15,774 bases of DNA, taken from NCBI GenBank assembly GCA_040512755.1, contig JBEVEP010000260.1, positions 1 to 15,774 on the forward strand, in the 5' to 3' direction. The translations under genes and the position numbers were made by a program. Positions 1-8,500 of the stretch are shown in pieces; position 1 is the first letter of the stretch; every line of letters begins with the position of its first letter. The DNA is from JBEVEP01 sp040512755. Lineage in GTDB: Bacteria > Pseudomonadota > Alphaproteobacteria > Rhizobiales > Rhizobiaceae. The notes beneath the pieces are model-generated. The model worked only from the letters and a program-made list of their open reading frames with translations, had not been told where the DNA came from and searched no databases.

Positions 1-629
1 TTTTGCTTGGCCGCATCAGCCCACAGCTTGGCGCCAATGCCATGCACCCGTACGGGTTTGGCTTCGGTGAGCTGGCACATCACGTCGACATAGTGCACGC
101 CGCAGTCGACAATCGGAATCAGGCTGTCGATCAGGTTCTTGTGCCAGCTCCAGGCTGTTCCGTTGCTCTGCTGGTTGAGGTTAAGACGCATCACCAGCGG
201 CTTCCCGAGCGTCTTGCCCAATTCGATGAACTTCATCCAGCTCGGATGGACGCGCAGGATGTAACCCAGCACCAGTTTCTTATTCTTCTCGCGCGCGGCC
301 TTTACCACCGCTTCGGCGTCCGCGATGTTGGTCGCGAGCGGTTTCTCCATAAACACATGCGCACCGGCATTGAATGCCTTTATCGCATACTCGGCATGCG
401 TGTTCGGCCAGGAATTGATGGACACAGCATCGGGCTTCGTCAGCCGCAACGCCTCATCGTAGTCCTCGAATAGCGGGTACTCTTTGAGCTCGTCCGGTAT
501 TTTCTTCGATTTGATCGAACGGCTCATAAGTCCGACGATCTCAAAGCCCGGATTGCGGTGGTATGCACTCGCATGGGACGCGCCCATATTGCCAAGGCCG
601 ACCACAAGCACTTTGACTTTGTCAGGCAT
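1..629 (-). CDS. Gfo/Idh/MocA family NAD(P)-dependent oxidoreductase (3' end outside window)
   Basis: This gene is cut by the left edge; about 209 N-terminal codons are present and read openly on the minus strand. The predicted protein begins with a Rossmann fold: VLVVGLGNMG at residues 7-16 is the dinucleotide-binding GxGxxG-type loop. EKP at 95-97 is the family's conserved Glu-Lys-Pro motif, whose Lys takes part in catalysis. DCGVHYVD at 175-182 matches the family's catalytic Asp/His region at the start of the C-terminal domain. Known members oxidise sugars, inositols or related hydroxylated compounds in the cytoplasm with NAD or NADP. The ATG at 629 has a strong ribosome site (AGGAGGG, 638-644) 8 nt upstream. 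It lies 71 bp downstream of the ABC binding-protein gene on the same strand, so it probably acts on the imported compound or a derivative. The family is secure; the substrate is unknown. Confidence 0.9.
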   Translation of the reverse strand, partial: MPDKVKVLVVGLGNMGASHASAYHRNPGFEIVGLMSRSIKSKKIPDELKEYPLFEDYDEALRLTKPDAVSINSWPNTHAEYAIKAFNAGAHVFMEKPLATNIADAEAVVKAAREKNKKLVLGYILRVHPSWMKFIELGKTLGKPLVMRLNLNQQSNGTAWSWHKNLIDSLIPIVDCGVHYVDVMCQLTEAKPVRVHGIGAKLWADAAKQ

Positions 630-662
630 CGCGCCCTCCCTCCTCTGCTTCGCTTTCTTTCG

Positions 663-686
663 GAGGCGGGCACGACGGCCCGCCTC
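663..686 (-). repeat. Intercistronic hairpin, 9-bp perfect stem
   Basis: GAGGCGGGC (663-671) and its exact reverse complement (678-686) are separated by 6 nt. The site lies between the stop of the ABC binding-protein gene (701) and the ribosome site of the oxidoreductase gene. No U-run follows on the minus strand, so it does not look like a standard intrinsic terminator. A role in protecting the 3' end of the upstream mRNA, so that the binding protein is made in excess, is an inference from better-known binding-protein operons. Confidence 0.6.
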
Positions 687-700
687 TCTCTCGGTTTCGG

Positions 701-1858
701 TCAGCCCTTAATGGCCTGATCGAACATATGAGCCTTGATGTCATCGGCGTTGATGGCAGCGAACGCTTCCGTCAGCTTGTAGCCGTCTGCATCCGCCTTC
801 ACCTTGGCTTTATCGAAATTGTTCGCCCCGGCGATCAGGTCGTTGGTGCAGACGTCCTCTGCCTTCACAGCGTTAGTGATCTGGCCGAGCTCCAGGATGC
901 TGTCGAAGAAAGCTTGCCAGCTCGACATGTCGTGCCAGCCCCAGCCCTGACGCTTATCCATGTCGCCACGGAAAACGTTGATCTGCTGAAGGATTGACGT
1001 GGTGCCGAGCTGAGGTCCGAGATTCGAGGCAAGGGTCGGGAATTGCTCGAACACAGCCTCGACGGCAGCTCGCGGATTTTGATAGCCAAATTCAAGGCCC
1101 ATGGCCCAGCCCTGCAGGTACTTCTCCAAAAACGCTTTCTTGTCGGGATCTTCGAGGTCGGCCGCCCGGATCACAAATGAGTTCGCCGGCAGGGGCGAGC
1201 GCTGGACACCGAGCCAATATTCGAAGTCCAGCCCCTTGGCGATCCATTCGGCGCGCAGGCCTTCCCAGCTCAGCGCTGCGTCGCCCTGACCAGACTGCAG
1301 GGCAGTCGCCCAGGTCGGCCAACCAGCTTCCACATACTTAACCTGCTTTACATCGACACCCTGCACCGCAAGCATCGGGTCGACAATCGACTGCCAGGCC
1401 GCCGAGCCGAGAAGGATTGTTTTGCCCTGAAGCTTTTTCAGGTCGTTGGAGCCTTCGCCTTTACGGAAGGCGAGGCTGAAAGTGTCGCGCGCGCACATAT
1501 GGAACACGCTCTTGAGCTTCATGCCGTTCTGCAGCGCGAAGGAGAACACACCGGGAGACGGGAAGCCCATATCGGCCTGGCCAAGGTCGACGAACTTCAC
1601 CGTTGCGGTACCGTCCGAGGGACCAGGCTGCAAGTCGGTATTGAGGTCGCCGAAATACCCCATCTTCTTGGCGGACCAATACGGATAATCGTCGAGCACT
1701 TCGAGCGTACCGCGCGGCGAGATCCAGGTGAATTTCTCGTAGCCCGCCGCAAAGGCGCGGCCTGCGGAACCGAGTGACGTTGCAGTGACGACACCGGCGG
1801 CGGACACCTGAAGGAACGTACGGCGGCTGATGCCGCCCTGCAGGAAAAGCTTGTTCAT
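701..1858 (-). CDS. ABC transporter substrate-binding protein, NMT1/THI5-like, Tat-exported
   Basis: This 385-residue periplasmic binding protein belongs to the group that includes nitrate, sulfonate, taurine and thiamine-precursor binders. The N-terminus carries a twin-arginine signal (SRRTFLQ, residues 11-17), a short hydrophobic stretch, and a probable cleavage site near AFA-A (about residue 37). Tat export suggests that the protein folds before export. The mature part has features of the NMT1 fold: an early SPRGTLEVLDDYPYW region, a DLGQADMGFPSP segment around the ligand cleft, and a later QSGQGDAALSWEG segment. The ATG at 1858 has a good ribosome site (AGGGGAG, 1864-1870, 5-nt spacing). 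It follows the permease gene by 65 bp and precedes a dehydrogenase gene. The ligand cannot be assigned; the several Trp and Tyr residues would suit an organic ligand, but that is only suggestive. Confidence 0.87.
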   Translation of the reverse strand: MNKLFLQGGISRRTFLQVSAAGVVTATSLGSAGRAFAAGYEKFTWISPRGTLEVLDDYPYWSAKKMGYFGDLNTDLQPGPSDGTATVKFVDLGQADMGFPSPGVFSFALQNGMKLKSVFHMCARDTFSLAFRKGEGSNDLKKLQGKTILLGSAAWQSIVDPMLAVQGVDVKQVKYVEAGWPTWATALQSGQGDAALSWEGLRAEWIAKGLDFEYWLGVQRSPLPANSFVIRAADLEDPDKKAFLEKYLQGWAMGLEFGYQNPRAAVEAVFEQFPTLASNLGPQLGTTSILQQINVFRGDMDKRQGWGWHDMSSWQAFFDSILELGQITNAVKAEDVCTNDLIAGANNFDKAKVKADADGYKLTEAFAAINADDIKAHMFDQAIKG

Positions 1859-1889
1859 GGATTCTCCCCTGGTCGATGTTTATCTTTCT

Positions 1890-1918
1890 GCCGCCGGCTC
1901 TTCCTCCTGGCTGGCGGC
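1890..1918 (-). repeat. Intercistronic hairpin between permease and binding-protein genes
   Basis: GCCGCC (1890-1895) pairs with GGCGGC (1913-1918). The stem can be extended inward by a G-T wobble and two further pairs. It sits just downstream of the permease stop (1924) and upstream of the binding-protein ribosome site. An A-rich stretch, not a U-run, follows on the minus strand. It could moderate read-through or set an mRNA processing point, but no function can be shown from sequence. Confidence 0.4.
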
Positions 1919-1923
1919 GTTTG

Positions 1924-2769
1924 TCAGGCCTCCCAGCTCGCCCACTTCTTCCCGATGAGGAAGAAGAGCACGTAGATCAGGATGCCCAGGATTGAGAGGA
2001 TCAAGACGACCGCGAAGAATTGCGGCATCTGGATCATCGAGGAATAGGAGGTCAGCCTGTTGCCGAGACCGAAGCCGCCGCCAACCATCTCGGCGCCAAC
2101 AGCGGTGAGCAGGCCGAAGATCGAGCCGATCATCAGCCCGACAAGGATCATCGGCAGCGCCATGGGCGCACGGATCTTCCAGAAGATCTGGACCGTCGAG
2201 GCGCCATAGGAGCGGGCCAGCGCGATCTTGGCGTGGTCGACCCGGCGGAAACCGGTGGCGGCATTGATCATCACCATCGGTCCGGCGGCAAGCGCCACCG
2301 CGATGATGCGCGGCGTATAGCCGAAGCCGAAACGGAGGATCAGCAGTGGCACCAGGGCCAACATCGGTGTGGTGACAAGCAGCAGAATGTATGGCGTCAC
2401 GACCTTCTCAACGAAGGGAAATTGGGTAATCACCGCCGCCATGACGAGCCCAATGCTCGCTCCGATGACAAACCCCGAGATCAGCTCGACGAGCGTGTAG
2501 CCGAGATGCGGCAGGATCAGATGGAAATCGGTGACCAGCGCCCAGGCGATCTCGCTCGGCTTCGGCATCACATATGCCGGGACATCGAAGACATTGAGCA
2601 GAACCTCCGCGCTGCCGATGACAACGATCGCGAGGATGACAATAGCCAGAACCTCAGCCATCGACTTGATGCCTGGGCCCGAAGAGAACGCGGTAAGGTT
2701 GGTGATGCCGACTTCCTGGCCGTCACCTGATTTTGCCCTGAATTCGGGAATGGCGTCGGAGTTGCTCAA
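1924..2769 (-). CDS. ABC transporter permease (BPD_transp_1 family)
   Basis: This is the inner-membrane subunit of the importer, 281 residues from the chosen start. A hydrophilic N-terminal tail is followed by about six hydrophobic segments, including AEVLAIVILAIVVIGSAEVL and the C-terminal FFAVVLILSILGILIYVLFF. The cytoplasmic EAA-type loop that docks on the ATPase is visible as KIALARSYGAS...IFWKIRAP. This size and layout fit SsuC/TauC/NrtB-type permeases, which act as dimers. There is no ATG before the first membrane helix. I chose TTG at 2769 because GAGGA (2774-2778) lies just upstream and the start falls 7 nt after the ATPase stop, as expected for coupled genes. A longer frame from TTG at 2817 would overlap the ATPase gene by 41 nt; an ATG at 2661 has a poor ribosome site and would remove the N-terminal tail. 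The family is certain; the start is not. Confidence 0.9.
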   Translation of the reverse strand: MSNSDAIPEFRAKSGDGQEVGITNLTAFSSGPGIKSMAEVLAIVILAIVVIGSAEVLLNVFDVPAYVMPKPSEIAWALVTDFHLILPHLGYTLVELISGFVIGASIGLVMAAVITQFPFVEKVVTPYILLLVTTPMLALVPLLILRFGFGYTPRIIAVALAAGPMVMINAATGFRRVDHAKIALARSYGASTVQIFWKIRAPMALPMILVGLMIGSIFGLLTAVGAEMVGGGFGLGNRLTSYSSMIQMPQFFAVVLILSILGILIYVLFFLIGKKWASWEA

Positions 2770-2773
2770 CTCG

Positions 2774-2778
2774 TCCTC
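2774..2778 (-). promoter_or_regulatory. Ribosome binding site for the permease (supports the TTG start)
   Basis: GAGGA on the minus strand ends 4 nt before TTG at 2769 and overlaps the ATPase stop codon (2777-2779). Ribosomes finishing the ATPase could re-initiate here. The spacing is on the short side. Confidence 0.45.
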
Positions 2779-3598
2779 ACTGGGCAGCGATTGGGATCGG
2801 ACTAGCCGAGGTCCCAAAGCGGCTCTTCTGCTCGCCGACGATCTCCAGCTTGATCGCGTTCATAAGGTCGAATACCGCTTTGGTAGACATGATCTCGAGC
2901 GAGCGTGGCCGTGGGAACGGCACCCTGTATTCGTTAGCGACCCGGCCCGGACGCGCGCTCATCACGATCACCCTGTCGGACAGGAAGATCGCTTCCTCGA
3001 TCGAATGCGTGATGAGCACGATGGTCGTGTGAGTATCGAGCCAGATCTGCTCGACAAGCCGGTTCATCTCCTCGCGGGTAAAGCTGTCGAGTGCACCAAA
3101 CGGCTCGTCCATCAACAGCACGGACGGTTTGAACGACAGCGCCCGGACCAGCGCTGCACGCTGCTGCATGCCGCCGGAGAGTTCGCGCGGGAAGCGCCTG
3201 CCGAAACCTTCCAGCCCAACCTTGTGCAGGAGTTCGTCAATCCATACCCGGTCTGGACTCGTGCCTTTTATTTCGAAGGGAAAGCGGATGTTTGCGTCAA
3301 GATCCCGCCAGGGAAGCAGCGTCGCCTCCTGGAAAACCATGCCGATCTCCGGGTTCGGCCCCTTCACAGGATTACCGTCAAGCAGCACGGCGCCAGCTGT
3401 CAGTGCGTGGAGGCCTGACATCGCCCACAGCAGCGTAGTCTTGCCGCAGCCAGAGGGGCCGACAATCGAGACGACCTCGCCCTGCGCAACATCCAGACTG
3501 CAACGATCGATGGCCAGCAAATCTCCGGAACCGGTCGCATAAATCTTGGTCGCGCCGCGTACGCTAAGCTTCGGATCGCCTGAACCCTGAGCGTACAT
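2777..3598 (-). CDS. ABC transporter ATP-binding protein (nitrate/sulfonate/taurine class)
   Basis: This 273-residue cytoplasmic ATPase energises the importer. All nucleotide-binding motifs are present in order: Walker A GPSGCGKTT (47-55), Q-loop Gln90, signature LSGGMQQR (140-147), Walker B LLMDEP with Asp164/Glu165, D-loop GALD (168-171), and H-loop His198 in LITHSIEEA. The 'VFQEATLLPW' stretch and the spacing resemble SsuB/TauB/NrtD-type proteins, which usually run about 250-280 residues. The ATG at 3598 follows a GAGGAG ribosome site. It is the first gene of the importer operon: nothing is encoded in the 334 bp upstream, so the operon promoter should lie there. Key residues are intact, so it is probably active. 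Substrate specificity comes from the binding protein and cannot be inferred here. Confidence 0.95.
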   Translation of the reverse strand: MYAQGSGDPKLSVRGATKIYATGSGDLLAIDRCSLDVAQGEVVSIVGPSGCGKTTLLWAMSGLHALTAGAVLLDGNPVKGPNPEIGMVFQEATLLPWRDLDANIRFPFEIKGTSPDRVWIDELLHKVGLEGFGRRFPRELSGGMQQRAALVRALSFKPSVLLMDEPFGALDSFTREEMNRLVEQIWLDTHTTIVLITHSIEEAIFLSDRVIVMSARPGRVANEYRVPFPRPRSLEIMSTKAVFDLMNAIKLEIVGEQKSRFGTSASPIPIAAQ

Positions 3599-3932
3599 CA
3601 GCTCCTCACGCCTGGGCTTGTGTTCCCGATTATGTACTGTCGTCTCACCTCGCCTCAGTCTGCAACTATCCTACTTTCCGGATTTATGAGCTATACCTAA
3701 AGCGGATAATCGGACTGCAGCGCGCCAAGCTCGGCAACTTGGCGCAAAGTGGACGTTGGTTTCGGTTCTCCAACCGGCCGTTTCTGACCCGACGCGGTCA
3801 TGGCAGACCCTGCCTGCGAATGTCTCGAAGTGAACCGATTTGAAGACTTTGGATTGGGAGCGATCGACTGTCGCTTCGCGTGGGCTGTGCCGTAGCCAGC
3901 AAACGAAGCTGACTTTTGAACTTTGGTCCAGA
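3599..3932. other. Intergenic region between the cyclase operon and the ABC importer operon
   Basis: These 334 bp hold no convincing gene. They should contain the end of the cyclase transcript and the promoter of the ABC operon. I see one clear perfect inverted repeat (3722-3745) and several short imperfect ones, for example GGCAG/CTGCC near 3800. I could not settle on -35/-10 boxes. A minus-strand frame across this interval would begin inside the cyclase gene; it has no family resemblance and looks accidental. Confidence 0.6.
3722..3745. repeat. Perfect 8-bp inverted repeat with 8-nt loop
   Basis: GCGCCAAG (3722-3729) and CTTGGCGC (3738-3745) are exact reverse complements. The repeat is about 190 nt past the cyclase stop and about 125 nt upstream of the ABC ATPase start. 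No T-run follows on either strand. It could be a repressor operator for the ABC operon or a factor-assisted transcript end; sequence alone does not decide. Confidence 0.4.
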
Positions 3933-5183
3933 TCAGTCCATGTCAATTCGTGTCCCTGCCGCCCCATTCAGCAATCGCTTGAGGTGGAAGCTCGCTAGCT
4001 GGTCATCCGGCCGCCGGCTGACCCCGGCCGCAAACGCGGCGACCGCACTGGGATCGCCGGCTTCCAGCTTGGCAAAGGCTGCGAGGTAGTCCTTCGTTGA
4101 AGGGTCGTCGCATTGGTCAGGCCGCAGCGGCTCGAAGGCGCGCAGAGGTTCGCTCCGGCCCCTGAGAACGAGGTCGCCGACCGGCCGTCCGCGAAAATCC
4201 GCCGCCTGCCTCGCGACGTTTTCGCTCACACAGATGTGCGTGCCCAGTTGCTTGTTTGCCGCCTCAAGCCGCGCCGCGATGTTGATGGTGTCGCCGTAAG
4301 CCGTATAGTCGAAGAAGCGCCCACCGCCGAAATTACCGACGATCGCCGGCCCGGCGTTGATGCCGATGCGGGTGACACCCAAAGCGATGCCATTTTCGCG
4401 CCACTCGTCGCAAAACGACTGCGAGAAGGCGTCCATGTCGAGCGCGCAGGCGACGGCGCGCCGGGCATGATCGGGCTGTTCGCCCGGCGCACCGAACAGT
4501 ACATGCAGTGCGTCGCCGACGATCTTGGCGACGGTGCCCTCGTAGGTGAAAGCGATGAACGTCATGCCGGCGAGATAGCCGTTGAGCAGCTCGCTGAGCA
4601 CGCTCGGCTCGATCGTTTCGACGAGCGTGGTGAAGCCGGTGATGTCTGTGAAAAGAGCGGCAACCTCGCGACGCTGCCCGGCGAGGCTGATCCCGTCCGT
4701 ATCGCTCGCGAGGCGCTCCGCCAGGTTAGGTGAAAAGTATCGGGACAGCGAAGCATGCGCCCGCTCTGCTGTTGCCTGGCGGCGCCGCGCGTCCCGCAGG
4801 ACCTCGATGTGTCGAAGCGTCTTCGCGATTGTCAGCTCGAGATCGGCAAAGTCGATCGGCTTGACAAGGAAATCGAACGCGCCACGGTTCATCGCCGTGC
4901 GGATGTTGGTCATGTCGCCATAGGCGGAGACGATGATGGTCGAAAGCTGCTGCTCGGCGTCCTGCAGCTTTTGTAGCAACGACAGGCCGTCCATCCGCGG
5001 CATGTTGATGTCGCTCACCACCATGTCTATGTCCGGGTTCGCTTCGATGAGCGCGAGAGCCTCCAGCCCGTCATGCGCGAACATGAAGTTCACGGAGCCA
5101 TCGCGGATCTGGCGGCGAAACTTTTGCGTGACGAGCGCTTCCAGGTCAGGCTCGTCGTCCACAACGAGGATACGCGCGGTCAT
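3933..5183 (-). CDS. Response regulator fused to class III adenylate/guanylate cyclase
   Basis: This 416-residue cytoplasmic protein has a CheY-like receiver (about 1-125: acidic pair Asp9/Asp10, phospho-acceptor Asp58 in VVSDINMP, Ser86, Lys108), a short helical linker with a YFSP motif (149-152), then a class III cyclase domain (about 170-345). Metal-binding aspartates are Asp180 (LFTDITGFT) and Asp224 (KIVGDALHVLFG). Lys220 and Thr294 occupy the base-selecting positions; a Lys/Thr pair is common in bacterial adenylate cyclases. Asn301 and Arg305 (GDTINIAARLE) are the transition-state residues. The catalytic set appears complete, so the expected product is cAMP made in response to phosphorylation. 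The ATG overlaps the preceding receiver gene's stop by 4 nt (ATGA), implying translational coupling with it and the GAF kinase upstream. A guanylate cyclase is less likely but not excluded. Confidence 0.93.
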   Translation of the reverse strand: MTARILVVDDEPDLEALVTQKFRRQIRDGSVNFMFAHDGLEALALIEANPDIDMVVSDINMPRMDGLSLLQKLQDAEQQLSTIIVSAYGDMTNIRTAMNRGAFDFLVKPIDFADLELTIAKTLRHIEVLRDARRRQATAERAHASLSRYFSPNLAERLASDTDGISLAGQRREVAALFTDITGFTTLVETIEPSVLSELLNGYLAGMTFIAFTYEGTVAKIVGDALHVLFGAPGEQPDHARRAVACALDMDAFSQSFCDEWRENGIALGVTRIGINAGPAIVGNFGGGRFFDYTAYGDTINIAARLEAANKQLGTHICVSENVARQAADFRGRPVGDLVLRGRSEPLRAFEPLRPDQCDDPSTKDYLAAFAKLEAGDPSAVAAFAAGVSRRPDDQLASFHLKRLLNGAAGTRIDMD

Positions 5184-5569
5184 GTGGCCATCCCAAGCCG
5201 CGCCTCGATCTCGCCGCGGAGCGCAGTGAAGTCGATGGGTTTGATCAGCACTGCCTCGGCGCCGCCCTCCAAAGCCTGCAGCTTGGTCTCCGGATCGCCA
5301 TAGGCCGTGATCATGATGATGGGCACGTCGGGTCGTACGGATTTGGCTTTCGGGAGCAGCTCCAGTCCGCTCATGCCGGGCATGTTTATGTCAGAGAGGA
5401 TCAGGATGAGCGTCACGTCCCTGGCGCGTTCGATCGCGCGCAGCGCATCGGGCGCGGACAACGCGAATTCCATCACGAAACGACCGGCACGAAGATCGCG
5501 CCGGAACTGCTGGCAAAACAGCGTCTCTATGTCGGGTTCGTCGTCGACCACCAGGATGAGCAGGCTCAC
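5180..5569 (-). CDS. Single-domain response regulator (CheY-like receiver)
   Basis: This 129-residue protein is a receiver domain with no output domain. Conserved positions are Asp9/Asp10, phospho-acceptor Asp60 (LSDINMP), Thr88 (MITAYGD) and Lys110 (IKP). Its first residues (LILVVDDEPDIE) and the FRR segment closely resemble the receiver of the downstream cyclase, suggesting the two arose by duplication. The start is GTG at 5569, preceded at 7 nt by GGGAG (5577-5581), and overlaps the kinase stop by 4 nt (GTGA). The 3' end overlaps the cyclase start by 4 nt. It may act as a phosphate sink, an intermediate, or a competitor with the cyclase receiver for the GAF kinase. Which of these applies cannot be read from sequence. 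Confidence 0.93.
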   Translation of the reverse strand: MSLLILVVDDEPDIETLFCQQFRRDLRAGRFVMEFALSAPDALRAIERARDVTLILILSDINMPGMSGLELLPKAKSVRPDVPIIMITAYGDPETKLQALEGGAEAVLIKPIDFTALRGEIEARLGMAT

Positions 5570-8500
5570 GGGAGGTCTCCCGTTTTGGCGAGGGACGCTG
5601 CGCCGCGCGGCAGCACGATCCTGAACTCGGTGAACTCGCCGGGATTTGTGTCCACGGTGATCGTGCCGGCATGTTGTTTCACGACGATGTCGTGGCTGAT
5701 CGACAGGCCGAGGCCGGTTCCCTCGCCGGCCGGTTTGGTCGTGAAGAACGGATTGAACATCTTTTCTTTCAGCTCGGCCAGAATGCCTGTGCCGTTGTCG
5801 CGAATCCTGATCTCGACCCGGTCGCCGAGGTTTGCCGTCGAAGCCGTCAGCACCGGCTCATAGGCACCGTTGGCCTCTGCTCCACGCCTCCTGGTAGCGT
5901 AAAAACCGTTCGAAATCAGATTTAGTAATACGCGCGTAATTTCCTGCGGGAAGAGATCAACCTCGCCCGCATCCGGATCAAGGGACCTCTCCAGCGTGAT
6001 AGTGAAGTCCTTCGTCTCTGCGCGTGCACCGTGATAGGCCAGATTCAGGCTCTCTTCGACGAGCGCGTTGATGCTGGTCGGCCGATGCTCGCCCGATCCT
6101 GAGCGAGAATGCAATAGCATGTTCTTGACGATGGAATCGGCGCGCTTGCCGTGCTGCACGATCTTGCCGAGGTTGCTGTTCAGCATCTGCACGAGCTCGT
6201 CGATTTCGCCGCGTGTTGAACTGTCCTGGGCTGCGCGGTCCAGGGCTTCGCTGATCTCTTTGAGAAGATCTCCCGACAAAGTCGCGAAATTGTTCACGAA
6301 ATTCAGCGGGTTCTTGATCTCGTGTGCTATACCGGCGGTGAGTTGGCCGAGTGAGGCCAGCTTCTCCGTCTGGATCAGCCGGTCCTGCGCGGTCCGCAGG
6401 TCCTCGAGCGATCCCTCCAGGTCGCGTGTCTTGGCGCGGACTTCGTCGAACAAGCGGACATTCTGGATGGCGATAACGGCCTGATCTGCGAAGCTCCGGA
6501 GGAGCTCGATCTGCTTTTCGCTGAAGGCCCTTACCTCGAAGCGTCGGATCACGATCACCCCAATCGCCTCTTCGTCGCGCATCAGCGGCGTTGCGGCCAT
6601 GGAACGGTGGCCATACCTGAGTGCCATCGCTTTGCTTTGGGGAAATTCCTCGCCGCAGGCGAGGAGGTCGTCGACATACTGTGCCTTACGCTCGGCATAG
6701 GCGCGGCCGGCGAGCGTACCGTCGCCGATCGGCAATGAGGCAAAGTCCAACGGCACGGGACCGTAGTGCGCCTTGACGACAAGGTCGCCCTCCTCTGCCA
6801 GGAAGATGACGGCATCGTGCGTGTCGCAGAACCGCGCCGCACTTTCGGCCACCACCTGCAGGACTGGCTGGATGTCGGTCGGCGAGGCGGCGATGACCCG
6901 GAGGATCGCACCTGTCGCGGTCTGCTGTTCCAACGCCTCCGAGATTTCGCGGTTGCGCGCTTGCACCTCCTCGAAAAGCCGGACATTCTCGATGGCGATC
7001 ACCGCCTGATCGGCAAAGGTCTCGACAAGTGCGATCTGGCGAGCACTAAAGGGGCCCGTAACCTTGCGCATGAGAATGATCGTGCCGACGACCTTGGCTT
7101 CGTGGAGCAGCGGAACACCCAGCGCCGCCCCGACGTGTGAACCGCTGAGCGCGCCGAGATAAGTGTACTCGGTATCCGCTGCCACGTCGGGGATGTGAAC
7201 TGTGCGGCCTTCCAGAGCGACCCGCCCGGCAACGGAAGAGCGGTCGATGCGCAGGATTGGATGGCTTATCGAGTGATCGTTCACGACCGGATCGTTGCGT
7301 GTACCCGACGCGACATGCTGCATGGCTCCGTCCTTGAGCAGCCGCACCACAGACATGTCCGCCTGGCACAGATCCGCCGCGATATCGATGATCGTGTCGA
7401 GCACCGGCTGCAACTTGGAGGCGGATCTGCCGATGACCTCCAGCACCTCACCAGTTGCCTTTTGGAACGCCAGGGATTCCTCCAGATCGCGCGTCCTCGC
7501 CTGGACTTCTTCGAACAGCCGGGCATTTTCGATGGCTATGACCGCCTGGTCGGCAAAAGTCTGGATCAGATCGATCTGTTTCTCGGTGAAAGGTTGGACT
7601 TTCGCACGGGCCAGCACGAGCACGCCCATCGGATTTCCCTCGCGCATCAGCGGCACGCCCAGCACTGTCCGAAACCAAACCTGGCTCGTCGACTCCAGGA
7701 ACGTGTATTCCGGATCGGCGAGCACATCGACCACGTGCACAAGCTTACGGTCGAGCAATGCCCGCCCGACCACGGTGCCGCGTCCGGGCCCCAGGCGCTT
7801 GTCCTTGACGTACTCCAGCCAATCGTTAGAGAGATTGTAGTTGGTGGCGTAGTAGAAGCCTTCCCCCTGCTGGCGCGTGATTCCGGCCATATCCGCCTCG
7901 CAAAGCTGCGCGGCCGATTCCGTCAGCGTGTCGAGTACCGTCTGCAGATCAAAAGCTGATCGGCTGATCACCTTGAGCACGTCCGCCGTCGCCGTCTGCT
8001 GCTGCAGCGCCTCGCCGAGATCGCGCGTCCGCGCCTCCACCTCTTCGAACAGCCGCGCGTTCTCGATGGCGATCACAGCCTGATCGGCGAAGGTCTCGAC
8101 CAGCTCGATTTGACGCTGCGCAAATGGCCCGGCGGTCCGGCGCGCCATCCCGAATACTCCGATCGTCTCGTGGCCCCGTTTGAGAGGAACAGAGAGTATA
8201 GCCCGGAAATTGCCCACGATTGCCGCTTCCGGCCTTTCGTATTCCGCGTCCTCGAAGACATCCGGCACATGGATCGTCGACCCCTGCAACGCGGCGCGGC
8301 CTTGGAATGTCCCTCGTCCCAGTGGATGCGGGTGGGCCCGTTCGTAGGCGAGAAGCTCCGGAGGGCCAGTGCCCGCCTTGAACCGCAAGGTATCGCCCTC
8401 GCGCAACGTGATTGCGCCCATGTCCGCGCCGCCCAGACGCACCGCGGAGTCGACCAGCGTCTGCAGGACCGGTTGAAGGTCGAAGGCCGACCGGCTGATT

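Noticed and set aside
1..473. A plus-strand open frame at the left edge
   Set aside because: The minus strand of the same interval encodes a clear Gfo/Idh/MocA oxidoreductase with nucleotide-binding and EKP motifs.
2020..2730. A 236-codon plus-strand open frame
   Set aside because: It is antisense to the ABC permease and very rich in Arg, Asp, His and Gln, the usual result of reading a membrane-protein gene backwards.
3671..3967. A 98-codon minus-strand frame in the gap between operons
   Set aside because: It begins inside the cyclase gene in another frame, has no good ribosome site and no recognisable domain. I treat the region as non-coding.
5585..5925. Plus-strand open frames near the end of the GAF kinase gene
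   Set aside because: They are antisense to the well-conserved HATPase domain and have no domain features of their own.
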